The notes beneath the pieces are model-generated. The model made no database searches and was not told the DNA's origin. It worked only from the letters and a program-made list of their open reading frames with translations. The translations under genes and the position numbers were made by a program. From Schistosoma haematobium (taxonomy: Eukaryota; Platyhelminthes; Trematoda; Strigeidida; Schistosomatidae), in NCBI RefSeq assembly GCF_000699445.3, contig NC_067198.1, positions 9,112,801-9,176,800 on the forward strand: 64,000 bases of DNA. The letters run 5' to 3'. Below are positions 13,001 to 23,305 of this stretch, one piece after another (position 1 is the first letter of the stretch; each line of letters starts with the position of its first letter).

Positions 13001-14162
13001 TGACAAACTAAAAAGCATAAGATTTCAAGTGTGCTGATTTTTTCTATCAAACATAAGCGATCTGATGCATGTTCGGTATAACTTCTTACAGTTATGTTAA
13101 GTTATTCCTCAATTTTCTGCTTATCACTAATCTGTTGGAATTCGTCCACTTTGTCTTCCATTACTTTTATTTTTATCCGCTATTTCGATATATATTGAGC
13201 TTAATTATTATTGTTTTGATAAAGTTCGAGTGAACAATGAAACCACTCAGTTTCTAATCTTCAAATCACAGGTTCACCACCCATAACACTTAGTTCGGTT
13301 TGAGATCTTGAGTAGTATTACTAACTTTAACACAAACAGCATGCCTTAAGACAAAATAGAAGTACTTGGCACAAATTAAATGTTCGTAATTACGATTATC
13401 ACACTTAGTTGACTTACAATAAATTCGTCTGGAGCACAATGATCGATCATTTTGTGACAAATATTAAAGTCCCCAGCAATAACTACGTTGCTGAAATATT
13501 ACAGACTGAATAAACGAATAGCCTACTTTTCTACTAGAAGTGATTCAATGCAAAGTTGTACAGCAGACTGGAAAAGATGTTTGTAATTCAAACGTTCAAC
13601 GTTTTCTGGATTTAACCTGGGAAAATATATGGACAACACAATCAGCGGTCGCTTTTCGTCTGGAATTCGAAAGGGGGTAAATATATCAGTAGAAAACTGG
13701 AGACCCAGTACTCTTCCTTCTGCATCCAAGTTACGAGCTTCAGTATGAGTGATATTTAGTTTCGTTTTGAGAAAACTCCATCCATCCGTTGAATTATTTC
13801 GACAGGAAATGGATTCGACAAGTATATCATTTAAGTTATGGAATGTTTTAGTTGGCTTGAGAGGATTACGACAAAAAACCGCAGTACCTATCGTGTTGAT
13901 TAAGCAACGACAAACATACCTGAATATCCTGTCTTGTGTATACTATGACTAAAATAACCATTGTAATTATCCGCAAGTGCGAATTCCCTACTTATGTCAG
14001 CTTGAATTTCAAAGCATCAACCAATAACATAAACATACATGTGGTTTTAGTCTCCTGAATACAAATTATATCAGATTTAAGAGAATCTAAAGTAGTTTTC
14101 AACGGATGTTGAATAGAGCGCAACCCATTTATATTCCATGAACAGATGCGAACAGGATTCAT
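10028..14162 (-). CDS. APEX2: AP endonuclease 2 (exonuclease III family, GRF zinc finger)
   Basis: Seven minus-strand exons join in phase: 14162-14039, 14000-13920, 13887-13527, 13490-13418, 12374-12253, 11132-10681 and 10371-10028. They give 518 codons plus stop, close to the usual APEX2 length. The start ATG at 14162 directly precedes the family N-terminus MNPVRICSWNINGLR. Metal and catalytic residues are present: N10/N12, E37 in CIQETK, D196/N198 in AGDFN, D283 in RLDY, and D315/H316 in GSDHCP. Residues 446-508 form the GRF zinc finger with ligands C459, H462, C489 and C503. QMDLESFV at 352-359 sits where the human protein has its PCNA-binding box. The family cleaves abasic sites and trims 3' ends during DNA repair and replication stress, in the nucleus. 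Introns are 38, 32, 36, 1043, 1120 and 309 nt. The gene converges on the myotubularin gene. Confidence 0.95.
13491..14038 (-). other. Three micro-introns (38, 32 and 36 nt) of APEX2
   Basis: The introns are 14038-14001, 13919-13888 and 13526-13491 on the minus strand, all gt...ag. Their removal gives IQETKTTSDISREF, HKTGYSGTAVFCRN and LLVENNVVIAGDFN, each of which matches the exonuclease III fold in order. All three lie in the 5' third of the gene, where schistosome genes usually have their shortest introns. Confidence 0.88.
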
Positions 14163-15024
14163 ACGAACTTAGATGTACCTGAAAAGGTGTGTATCATCAC
14201 TAAACAGAACTTATGAATCCGCGTTTTTCTTTTAGCAAAGCACATGATTTACCAAATGTTTTATTTAGTACACTAAAATCAGTAGTGCTGAAATTATACA
14301 TTGTGAGAATTCCTGAGCACCCAGTCTACCTATTTCGAGGAAAATGTCCGTTTTTGGTACATTCTGGGTGAGCCAAAATAGAAAACTTTAGGGGAATGGC
14401 ACAAAACCACCAAATTTTTTACAGGTCTGGGGAGAATCTCCAAAGTTTTGGGTTTTCCCCAATATTTCCTTAGGACCTTATAATGCGTTGGGGAAAACTC
14501 CGAAATTGGGCGCAGAATCATATTGCCAATAAAATGAATGGTAAACTATACATATTTGTATTTGAACACATCCGTTTAAAATAGGTTGGATGCCGATGGC
14601 TTGGTATTTATTATATGTTGAGCAACTTGACGATACTAGATACTTATTCAATCAGTCGCAACGTATTTATATTTCAATTGTTGAGATCATAAGTCAATTG
14701 AAGCTAGACCACCATGGAAAACATGGAAGCACTATATATATTTGTATATTTTGCCATACACCGTCAGCACAGAGGGATGAAATCGTTAAACCGAATCCCA
14801 GAAAAATAAAGGTATTAACACCATTAGTGCTAATAGAAAACGCCAAACATTAGATCCAAGCAACGGTTCGATGTCATTGTCCATTAATAGAGGTCGCTGA
14901 GCTCTTGAAGGTCAAACCGTCGTAAGACCATTGGTGCATCATCGACAATTTGTAAGTTTTTCCAGAAGCGGTAAAATCAAAATCGTTCAAATAGTTCAAT
15001 CTGTCTTCAATTTTAAGTTATAAG
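14163..15024. promoter_or_regulatory. Upstream region of APEX2, no defined promoter elements
   Basis: This 860-bp gap lies between the APEX2 start codon and the CR1 palindrome, so it must hold the APEX2 5' untranslated region and promoter. A GC-skewed patch at about 14380-14520 contains two imperfect repeats of the form tggggaRAA..CTCC with complementary gggttttcccc, giving a possible hairpin. No TATA box or trans-splice site could be assigned with confidence. Confidence 0.35.
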
Positions 15025-17560
15025 GATAGTGGGTTGGTGAACCTGTATTAAACCTGACACATTGCTTTCCAATGAAGGTTCAACTTCTCTATGAAAATGT
15101 TCACTGATGGGGCTGATACCACTTGTTCGGGTAAGGCGTTCCAGTCATTGACCACTTTATGAGAAAAACGGGACCCCACTTTAAGTTTATTAGATCGTAG
15201 TTTATGAACCTTCTTGCTATGACCTCGGAGATTAATAGTGCTGGAGGGGCAAAAAGATAAGAAATATTGACACCCAAATCATAATTAAAGATACGAAATG
15301 CTAGCATAAGGTCACCTCGTGTCCTACGATACGACAAAGGGAAAAGGCTTAGGCGTTTTAAACGCTCATCATAAAGGAGTCCAGAAAGACCCTTCACTAA
15401 TTTCGTTCCAACAGGTCGGACACGCTCAAGTAACTTAGTGTCCTTAACCAGACATGGGCTAGCTGCTTGAATACAGTACTCTAAATGTGGTCTTACATAT
15501 ATGGGATAAAAATTCGAAACGTTTCCTCGTCAAAAGATTTGAACGCTCGGCGAAGTGACCATAACGCACGAAAACCTTTGACAGAGGCTGCTTTGCAATC
15601 CGTAGTTGTTTTTAAATCATGACTTAATACTACTACTAAGTCTTTATGCTCTTGAACGCATGGAAGAGATGTACCATCGATAGTATAGGGGTAACTATTA
15701 CCGTGACCGATGTGCACTAGTACACTCTTCCTAGCATTGATTTCTAAGCCCCACTCTCGAGCCCATCTAACTAAATCGCCTAAGTCAGCTTGAAGATCCA
15801 CATGACCAGCCGCACTTTTTATTGTTCTCCAGATTTTTACATCATCCGCAAACAATAATGTTGACGACCTAAGTAACAGAGGTAACTCATTAACGTAGAG
15901 AAGGAAGAGGAAGGGATATAAAATTCGAAACGTTTCCTCGTCAAAAGATTTGAACGCTCGGCGAAGTGACCATGACGCACAATAACCTTTGGCAGCAGCT
16001 GCAATGCAATGAGTAGTTGTTTTCACTCCGTGACTTATTATTGCTCCTAAGTCTTCATGTTCTTGAACGCATGGAAGAGATGTACCATCGATAGTATAGG
16101 GGTAACTATTACTGTGTCCGATGTACGTGAGCACACTTCCTGGAATTAAATTCTAAGCCCCAACCTCAAGCCCACCTAACTAATTCATCCAGGCCAGTTT
16201 GGAGATTAAAATGGTCAGCCCCATTTCTTATTGTTCCCCAGATCTTGACATCATCCGCAAACAATAATGTCAACGACCTAAGCACCGGCGGTAACTCGTT
16301 AACGTAGGGAGGAAGATCAGAGGGCCTGAGATGGTGCCTTGGGGTAAAACTTTGACCGGCTTCCAATCGGATAGCGTTCCGTTGACCCTCACTCTCTGTC
16401 TGCGGGCATATAAGAAGTTTCCTATCCACTCATGTACAGTACCTATTATTCCGAAGCTCGTGAGCTTCTGCATAAGACCTACGTGTGAAACCTTGTCAAA
16501 TGCTTTGCTAAAATCTTTGAATATCACATCGACAGACAGACCTTTATCTAATGCTGCTGTCCAATCCTCTCTCTTAATGAGTAAGTTAGTCAAGTATGAA
16601 CGCTTGTTACGAAATCCGTGTTGCTCAGGAGCTAACAGATTGTAAATCTATGTGGCTTAGCAACCTAACTCGAAATATCTTTTCAAGTAACTTAACGACT
16701 ATGCTAGTTAGACTGATAGGCCGGTAGTTAGATACGATCTGTCTCAGACCACCCTTAAATATAGGACAGTGGTATTGTTTTTTGTTGAGTTAATTAACTG
16801 TTTTGATCGTAAATTACGCATCAAAACTACTGTTTACACTTTAATTGCATCTACCTTAGTTAAAGTGATATTGTATTGAGTGTTTCGGTTTTGCTTTTGT
16901 GTATTTATTGCATCAAAGCATACTTGGTCGACTTTTACTTGATTTATTTAGTTAAGGTTTGAGAATTCTTTTACATATCCTGTTTTTGTCACTATTGTAG
17001 TTGATATTCAAGATGACCAGCTCTTCTCATAGATGTCGACAGCCATATCGTTTATTTCCCGTGGGGGAAGGGATGTAATGTGATGGGCGTAATGAGTGGT
17101 CCCATAAGATGTGCACCCGATTAAGCCCCACTGCATATAAAAGGTGCTCAAAGCCTAACTCTCATTGGCTTTGTATGTTTTGTTGCTCGAGAAAAACACT
17201 ACTCATCCAGGAAGCAGTTAGCCTCCTGATGTTGGCTAATAGGAAGGCTGACGAGAGCTATACTGGTAACATTGGTACTGATAGCAAAGATTGCGTCATC
17301 TAACTATGCGACCCGCAATTGAACCTTCTACCCCGAAACAATCAATGAGCGACACGTCATTAGATATTTGTGGTCAGGTTGCTACACCAGCGACCGGTGA
17401 TCCAAACAAACTAATTACGGTCCCGAGTTGTTCTAATGTAGATGCCACGACTGATGGGAAATGGATGACGCGGAAATGCAGAAGAGTAGGAAAGATAGCT
17501 AAAACTAATGCCCGTTTACTTGAAAAGTCCTTCGTGAACTCACAGTCTACTCCGCCGAAG
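15025..17560 (-). repeat. Left arm of the CR1 palindrome (2536 bp)
   Basis: The arm is the reverse complement of 19561-22030. The length difference of 66 bp is fully explained by one deletion in the right arm, corresponding to about 17425-17490 here, so the remaining 2470 bp are colinear with no other indel. It contains the 3' half of a CR1-like element reading minus, joined at about 16770-16790 to the 5' UTR and ORF1 of the same family reading plus. Confidence 0.9.
15101..16780 (-). pseudogene. CR1-like ORF2 3' half: reverse transcriptase (left arm)
   Basis: Minus-strand fragments of reverse transcriptase in order: SNYRPISLTSIVVKLLEK, FKDFSKAFDKVSH (motif A), GTISGP, LLFADDVKIW (motif C), then the C-terminal stretch SLRRAFKSFDEETFRI and RLKRLSLFPLSYRRTRGD. 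Motif C and the following thumb region occur twice in tandem (about 15490-15910 and 15911-16320), and the two units differ by many substitutions. Internal stops and frame changes show it is not functional. The opposite arm carries the same fragments at 20281-21954. Confidence 0.85.
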
Positions 17561-17640
17561 TCCCGAAGTAAACATTGTTGTGAGTCACTTGCTCGACTCC
17601 CAGGATTCTGTTACAGTGAAAACTGGTCGTAAGATGCCAG
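17013..17640 (+). pseudogene. CR1-like ORF1 remnant (left arm)
   Basis: An ATG at 17013 opens MTSSSHRCRQPYRLFPVGEG and is soon broken by a stop; further frames include a cysteine-rich stretch CSKPNSHWLCMFCC near 17140-17190 and a polar region up to about 17630. Schistosome CR1 elements have a first ORF with cysteine-rich motifs in this position. The reverse-complement copy at about 19561-20045 lacks the 66 bp at 17425-17490. Confidence 0.65.
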
Positions 17641-18098
17641 TAGTTAAAATACAGGATCTAACGTCACGGTCGAAAGCTGTGAACACAGTTTCAAAAGCAG
17701 CTAAACCCCTCCCTAGTTTAATTATTTGAAATCTAGAGTAGTCGAAAGACAACGATCCTGCTAGAAGACATGCACATGACCTGCAGTTAGTGGAGTCTGT
17801 GGTAAGAAATGTACTACCTGAAGAGGTTTCAGGGGTACTATTACAAAAGTTATACGACTTGGTAAATGAGCTTGAGGCGAGACCCAACCAAGAAGAATCC
17901 TGGAGCTGGTTTTCGGGAGTTTTGAAGAAAGAGACATATTATTGAAAAACGCACTGAAAACGCACTGAAAACGCATGATTCAAATAACCGTATTCGACCA
18001 CATTGGCCTCTTGAGTATCGAATTAAGTGGAAGAATGCTCTTACGAAGTTGAAGACTCGCAAATTAAATGGCGAAAATAATCTTACCATTAAGGGTTT

Positions 18099-19560
18099 TT
18101 GGGTGGTCAGGCTTTGGAAACCAATGCTTCCGAGGCCTGTATGGGTAGAACGATTGATTGGCAAAACACCTTGGGTGTGTGCTACACGAACGCTCGTAGT
18201 CCTAGAAATAAAACGTCCGAGCTAAGTCTGATGGTGGATGAATTATGTCCCGATATAATTGTTGTTACAGAAACTTGGCTCACCGCAGACATAGAATGTT
18301 CTCCCATCATTGCTGGCTATATCTGTATTAGAAGTGATAGAGTTTTAAGTCGCAAGTGGGGAGGCATAATGTTATACGTTAGGGATCACTTTCGTATACT
18401 ATCAATCATATCGAAGGTTCATATTCCTGGTACATGTGATGTAGCATGTTGTAAAATGGGTTAACGACTAAAGGGGGAACATACCGTGGTCCGTGTTGTC
18501 TTACTGAAGACTTTATCTTAAGGCACATCTGTTCTTGGAGCATGGCAGAATGCTGTCTCATCATTAGGAATTTCGACTCACCGCATATCAACTGGATAGA
18601 GCCTACAGCTCCAGGTGGTGGGTTTGATAGAGACCTTTCACCAAACGTTATTCAGTGTGCACCTGTATAACGTATCACAAAATCGACACATATAGACTTG
18701 AAACGTGGTCCGTCACTACTGGACCTTGCCCTCACCCACCACTGCGAGGATGACTTTGATATTCAGCACCTTCCCCCACTAGGTTGACAGTGATCACGTT
18801 GCACTTAAACTAAGGTTTAAGACACATGGGACACAATTTGTATCTGCTCCACCCCGTCCCAATATCTGGCGAGCCAATATTCCGGCAATCAGAAATTGTG
18901 CTATCTCGACTGATCGGTCGGTCGACACGGATGGATTGATCGAAGATGAATGGAATACATTTAAGGCTACATTAGAGACCGTAACGTCGCCGTTTATCTC
19001 ATGGTCAGCACGTGAGCTATCACACTGCTCTCCATGGATTAATAAGGAAACCTGGAAGCTGTTGAAGCGTAGGAAACATTTCTGGAACTTATTCTTGTTG
19101 ACAGATCACGCATCATTTAAGCGTGAGTACCAAAAATTCCGTAACATTTGTAATAAAATAATAGCTAAATCCCGTACTGCTAACGAACGACACTTGGCAT
19201 ATGATAGACGTACTTGTATGAAACCATTGTTTTCGTATGTTAAACGGCGAATGAAACGTAGTTATGGTATTCCCCCGTTACTGTTACACGAAAATTCAGA
19301 ATTACTAGCTGAATCAGATTAGGCATTAGCTGAGACTTTTTCAAACTATTTTAGCGAAGTCTACTCTACTTTTATCGTAACAAATACTTGTCCCAATCAC
19401 ACCGAGATACCAGCCATTGACTCTGTACAGGTGACTGAGGAAACTGTCCTTCCGTTGACAACTAACCTCAAACCTCGTAAGTTACCGGGCCCTGACGGGT
19501 TACATCCACTGTTGCTGTCATCTCTTGCGTACATTATTTCAAAACAGCTCGCGACACTCC
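18099..19560 (+). pseudogene. CR1-like ORF2 5' half: endonuclease and reverse-transcriptase leader
   Basis: This single-copy spacer of the palindrome encodes the AP-type endonuclease of the element: LGVCYTNARSPRNKTSEL, DIIVVTETWLTADIE (the conserved ETW) and GGIMLYVRDHF, followed by the connector around SPWINKETWKLLKRRKHFW and FSYVKRRMKRSYGIPPLL, and the start of reverse transcriptase. Stops at 18461 and 19319 and frameshifts between them show decay. It ends at 19560, where the inverted right arm begins. Confidence 0.8.
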
Positions 19561-22030
19561 CTTCGGCAGAGTAGACTGTGAGTTCACGAAGGACTTATCA
19601 AGTAAACGGGCATTAGTTTTAGCTATCTTTCGGGACAGTAATTAGTTTGTTTGGATCACCGGTCGCTGGTGTAGCAACCTGACCACAAATATCTAATGAC
19701 GTGTCGCTCATTGATTGTTTCGGGGTAGAAGGTTCAATTGCGGGTCGCATAGTTAGATGACGCAATCTTTGCTATCAGTACCAATGTTACCAGTATAGCT
19801 CTCGTCAGCCTTCCTATTAGCCAACATCAGGAGGCTAACTGCTTCCTGGATGAGTAGTGTTTTTCTCGAGCAACAAAACATACAAAGCCAATGAGAGTTA
19901 GGCTTTGAGCACCTTTTATATGCAGTGGGGCTTAATCGGGTGCACATCTTATGGGACCACTCATTACGCCCATCACATTACATCCCTTCCCCCACGGGAA
20001 ATAAACGATATGGCTGTCGACATCTATGAGAAGAGCTGGTCATCTTGAATATCAACTACAATAGTGACAAAAACAGGATATGTAAAAGAATTCTCAAACC
20101 TTAACTAAATAAATCAAGTAAAAGTCGACCAAGTATGCTTTGATGCAATAAATACACAAAAGCAAAACCGAAACACTCAATACAATATCACTTTAACTAA
20201 GGTAGATGCAATTAAAGTGTAAACAGTAGTTTTGATGCGTAATTTACGATCAAAACAGTTAATTAACTCAACAAAAAACAATACCACTGTCCTATATTTA
20301 AGGGTGGTCTGAGACAGATCGTATCTAACTACCGGCCTATCAGTCTAACTAGCATAGTCGTTAAGTTACTTGAAAAGATATTTCGAGTTAGGTTGCTAAG
20401 CCACATAGATTTACAATCTGTTAGCTCCTGAGCAACACGGATTTCGTAACAAGCGTTCATACTTGACTAACTTACTCATTAAGAGAGGATTGGACAGCAG
20501 CATTAGATAAAGGTCTGTCTGTCGATGTGATATTCAAAGATTTTAGCAAAGCATTTGACAAGGTTTCACACGTAGGTCTTATGCAGAAGCTCACGAGCTT
20601 CGGAATAATAGGTACTGTACATGAGTGGATAGGAAACTTCTTATATGCCCGCAGACAGAGAGTGAGGGTCAACGGAACGCTATCCGATTGGAAGCCGGTC
20701 AAAAGTTTTACCCCAAGGCACCATCTCAGGCCCTCTGATCTTCCTCCCTACGTTAACGAGTTACCGCCGGTGCTTAGGTCGTTGACATTATTGTTTGCGG
20801 ATGATGTCAAGATCTGGGGAACAATAAGAAATGGGGCTGACCATTTTAATCTCCAAACTGGCCTGGATGAATTAGTTAGGTGGGCTTGAGGTTGGGGCTT
20901 AGAATTTAATTCCAGGAAGTGTGCTCACGTACATCGGACACAGTAATAGTTACCCCTATACTATCGATGGTACATCTCTTCCATGCGTTCAAGAACATGA
21001 AGACTTAGGAGCAATAATAAGTCACGGAGTGAAAACAACTACTCATTGCATTGCAGCTGCTGCCAAAGGTTATTGTGCGTCATGGTCACTTCGCCGAGCG
21101 TTCAAATCTTTTGACGAGGAAACGTTTCGAATTTTATATCCCTTCCTCTTCCTTCTCTACGTTAATGAGTTACCTCTGTTACTTAGGTCGTCAACATTAT
21201 TGTTTGCGGATGATGTAAAAATCTGGAGAACAATAAAAAGTGCGGCTGGTCATGTGGATCTTCAAGCTGACTTAGGCGATTTAGTTAGATGGGCTCGAGA
21301 GTGGGGCTTAGAAATCAATGCTAGGAAGAGTGTACTAGTGCACATCGGTCACGGTAATAGTTACCCCTATACTATCGATGGTACATCTCTTCCATGCGTT
21401 CAAGAGCATAAAGACTTAGTAGTAGTATTAAGTCATGATTTAAAAACAACTACGGATTGCAAAGCAGCCTCTGTCAAAGGTTTTCGTGCGTTATGGTCAC
21501 TTCGCCGAGCGTTCAAATCTTTTGACGAGGAAACGTTTCGAATTTTTATCCCATATATGTAAGACCACATTTAGAGTACTGTATTCAAGCAGCTAGCCCA
21601 TGTCTGGTTAAGGACACTAAGTTACTTGAGCGTGTCCGACCTGTTGGAACGAAATTAGTGAAGGGTCTTTCTGGACTCCTTTATGATGAGCGTTTAAAAC
21701 GCCTAAGCCTTTTCCCTTTGTCGTATCGTAGGACACGAGGTGACCTTATGCTAGCATTTCGTATCTTTAATTATGATTTGGGTGTCAATATTTCTTATCT
21801 TTTTGCCCCTCCAGCACTATTAATCTCCGAGGTCATAGCAAGAAGGTTCATAAACTACGATCTAATAAACTTAAAGTGGGGTCCCGTTTTTCTCATAAAG
21901 TGGTCAATGACTGGAACGCCTTACCCGAACAAGTGGTATCAGCCCCATCAGTGAACATTTTCATAGAGAAGTTGAACCTTCATTGGAAAGCAATGTGTCA
22001 GGTTTAATACAGGTTCACCAACCCACTATC
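19561..22030 (+). repeat. Right arm of the CR1 palindrome (2470 bp)
   Basis: The mirror image of 15025-17560. It starts at the motif cttcggcagagtagac and ends at cccactatc, after which the two outer flanks differ. It shares every unusual feature of the left arm, including the internal 5' inversion at about 20280 and a tandemly repeated reverse-transcriptase segment, and differs by a 66-bp deletion and occasional substitutions (for example position 19568 against 17553). Confidence 0.9.
20281..21954 (+). pseudogene. CR1-like ORF2 3' half: reverse transcriptase (right arm)
   Basis: The plus-strand mirror copy of 15101-16780. FADD catalytic boxes are at 20794-20805 and 21203-21214, 409 bp apart, in two tandem units (about 20735-21143 and 21144-21552) that join between TFRILYP and FLFLLYVNELP. 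The following C-terminal segment at 21558-21954 ends close to the 3' terminus of the element at 22030. Confidence 0.85.
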
Positions 22031-22504
22031 TTTTTTATTGAAGGTTAAATACTGAAGTCTGAACCGTATGTTTCCCGCGTAAATCCACATTTACGCATTT
22101 AAAGTTTGTCCAGCCCCACACATTTATGTTCACCCTTATTTCCTTCACAAATCACATGACGTGTATTTTAGACTACATATTAAAAATGTGACTCATGTGT
22201 AGGGGTATCTTTTTACGTGAAATAACAGTCCACAAGGAGATTAATGACAAACAGGACCTCGCTACTTGTTTTTATTGTAAGTGGAAAGTTCCGCAGACAT
22301 CTACGAAAATCTGAAACGAATGTTCGTTGAACAAGGAACTACATAATTGTCTTGGTTCTTTTTTCCATGGGTAGCATGTCAAGTTCCTCGGAGTTTGGAT
22401 ATCTGCTGAGGTTTATAAATGACTACCACTCTATTATTCCCTTAGTGAATCTCGTGCTGTGATGCTCACTCGTTCATGCTGTGATACATCTGAAGACATG
22501 TAGC
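22031..22504. other. Unassigned sequence right of the palindrome
   Basis: No gene or repeat family is recognised. It starts where the two palindrome arms lose similarity and ends at the first copy of module B. Confidence 0.4.
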
Positions 22505-22795
22505 GCCAAATAAATCCTCGAAATAAATAGTTATGTGACTCTTCAGCAGTGATGCCAAATATATAGCTGAAGGCGCTCAGTCACACACCCTCACGAATCA
22601 GTACATCGTGCTGCTCACCCTTTGCAATCACTAGACAGCTTAGACCAAACGCTTCTTGATATATCGATAGCTTCCCAAATAGGTCTTCGAACACGCTCAT
22701 TTCTGGCTTGTGATTTGACTGGGTTGACACGTTTCGGTTGCAGAGTTGTTACTTGTACAGGCGTTGTCAGACTTCGAATACTTGTTGATATGATA
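22505..22795 (+). repeat. Dispersed repeat module B
   Basis: The sequence begins aaataaatcctcgaaataaa and contains gctgaaggcgctcagtca and tatatcgatagcttccc. Copies with the same order of motifs occur at 23306-23640, about 43690-44030 (plus) and about 2520-2846 (minus). It has no coding capacity and is probably the 3' tail of a retroelement family. Confidence 0.7.
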
Positions 22796-23270
22796 GAAAG
22801 AAAAGTCAATTTTCGATTGATTTACACATTATGAGTTTTGTTCAAGATTACTTCCGTTTTGATTCAATGTAATGATTGCTCAACGTAATATTTGTTTTCT
22901 TTTCTCCTATGATATTTTATTTTATATAATATGCGATATTCTTGTAATACATTGACATGAAATATGCTCAGTATGCGATTTGTTATAACTCTATTTTTCA
23001 TATATGTGATTTCATCCTAACTATTAATCAAAATGGGTGTACAAGAAATATATATATGAGTATATTTTCTACTAGGGTCTTCATCGAGTTTTGGAGTTAA
23101 TAAATCATCACTTATACCAGTCTTTGTGTTATTACTTTCGCGTCGTGGAAATTGCAGAGTTACTTCGTTCCGAGTATAAGTGATAAGCGTTTCCGACATA
23201 ACAATCAGCGACGACCAGATACCAAAAGTAGCATTGGAAGAGCCAAGACAATAAGCATTCAAACGACAAA
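22795..23270 (-). repeat. Dispersed repeat module C (probable Penelope-like tail)
   Basis: About 475 bp similar throughout to 30225-30670. Both read on the minus strand as IWSSLIvMSEtLITYT followed by a tail with conserved words such as gttttggagttaataaa (plus strand). At 30225-31150 the module directly follows Penelope-like reverse transcriptase, so this copy is best explained as a 5'-truncated remnant of that family. Confidence 0.65.
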
Positions 23271-23305
23271 TTATAACACTTGTGTCATCTTTATACTGCA
23301 GCAGT

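Larger units (their letters stand above)
15025..19560 (-). mobile_element. CR1-like non-LTR retrotransposon with 5' inversion
   Basis: Read on the minus strand, the 3' end of the element is at 15025 and the reverse-transcriptase half runs up to about 16785. The adjoining 16790-19560 carries the 5' UTR, ORF1, endonuclease and start of ORF2 in the opposite orientation. The two pieces together cover almost the whole element: the 5' piece ends in the reverse-transcriptase leader (GPDGLHPLLLSSLAYIISK) and the 3' piece begins about 20 codons later (CPIFKGGLRQIVSNYRP). This is the structure expected of twin-primed reverse transcription. Proteins resemble the CR1 clade elements known from schistosomes (SR1, Perere); I cannot assign the exact family. 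Stops and frameshifts make it inactive. Confidence 0.75.

Noticed and set aside
15025..22030. Two independent CR1 insertions in opposite orientation as the cause of the palindrome
   Set aside because: Both arms carry the same inversion junction and tandem duplication, which two separate insertions would not be expected to share.
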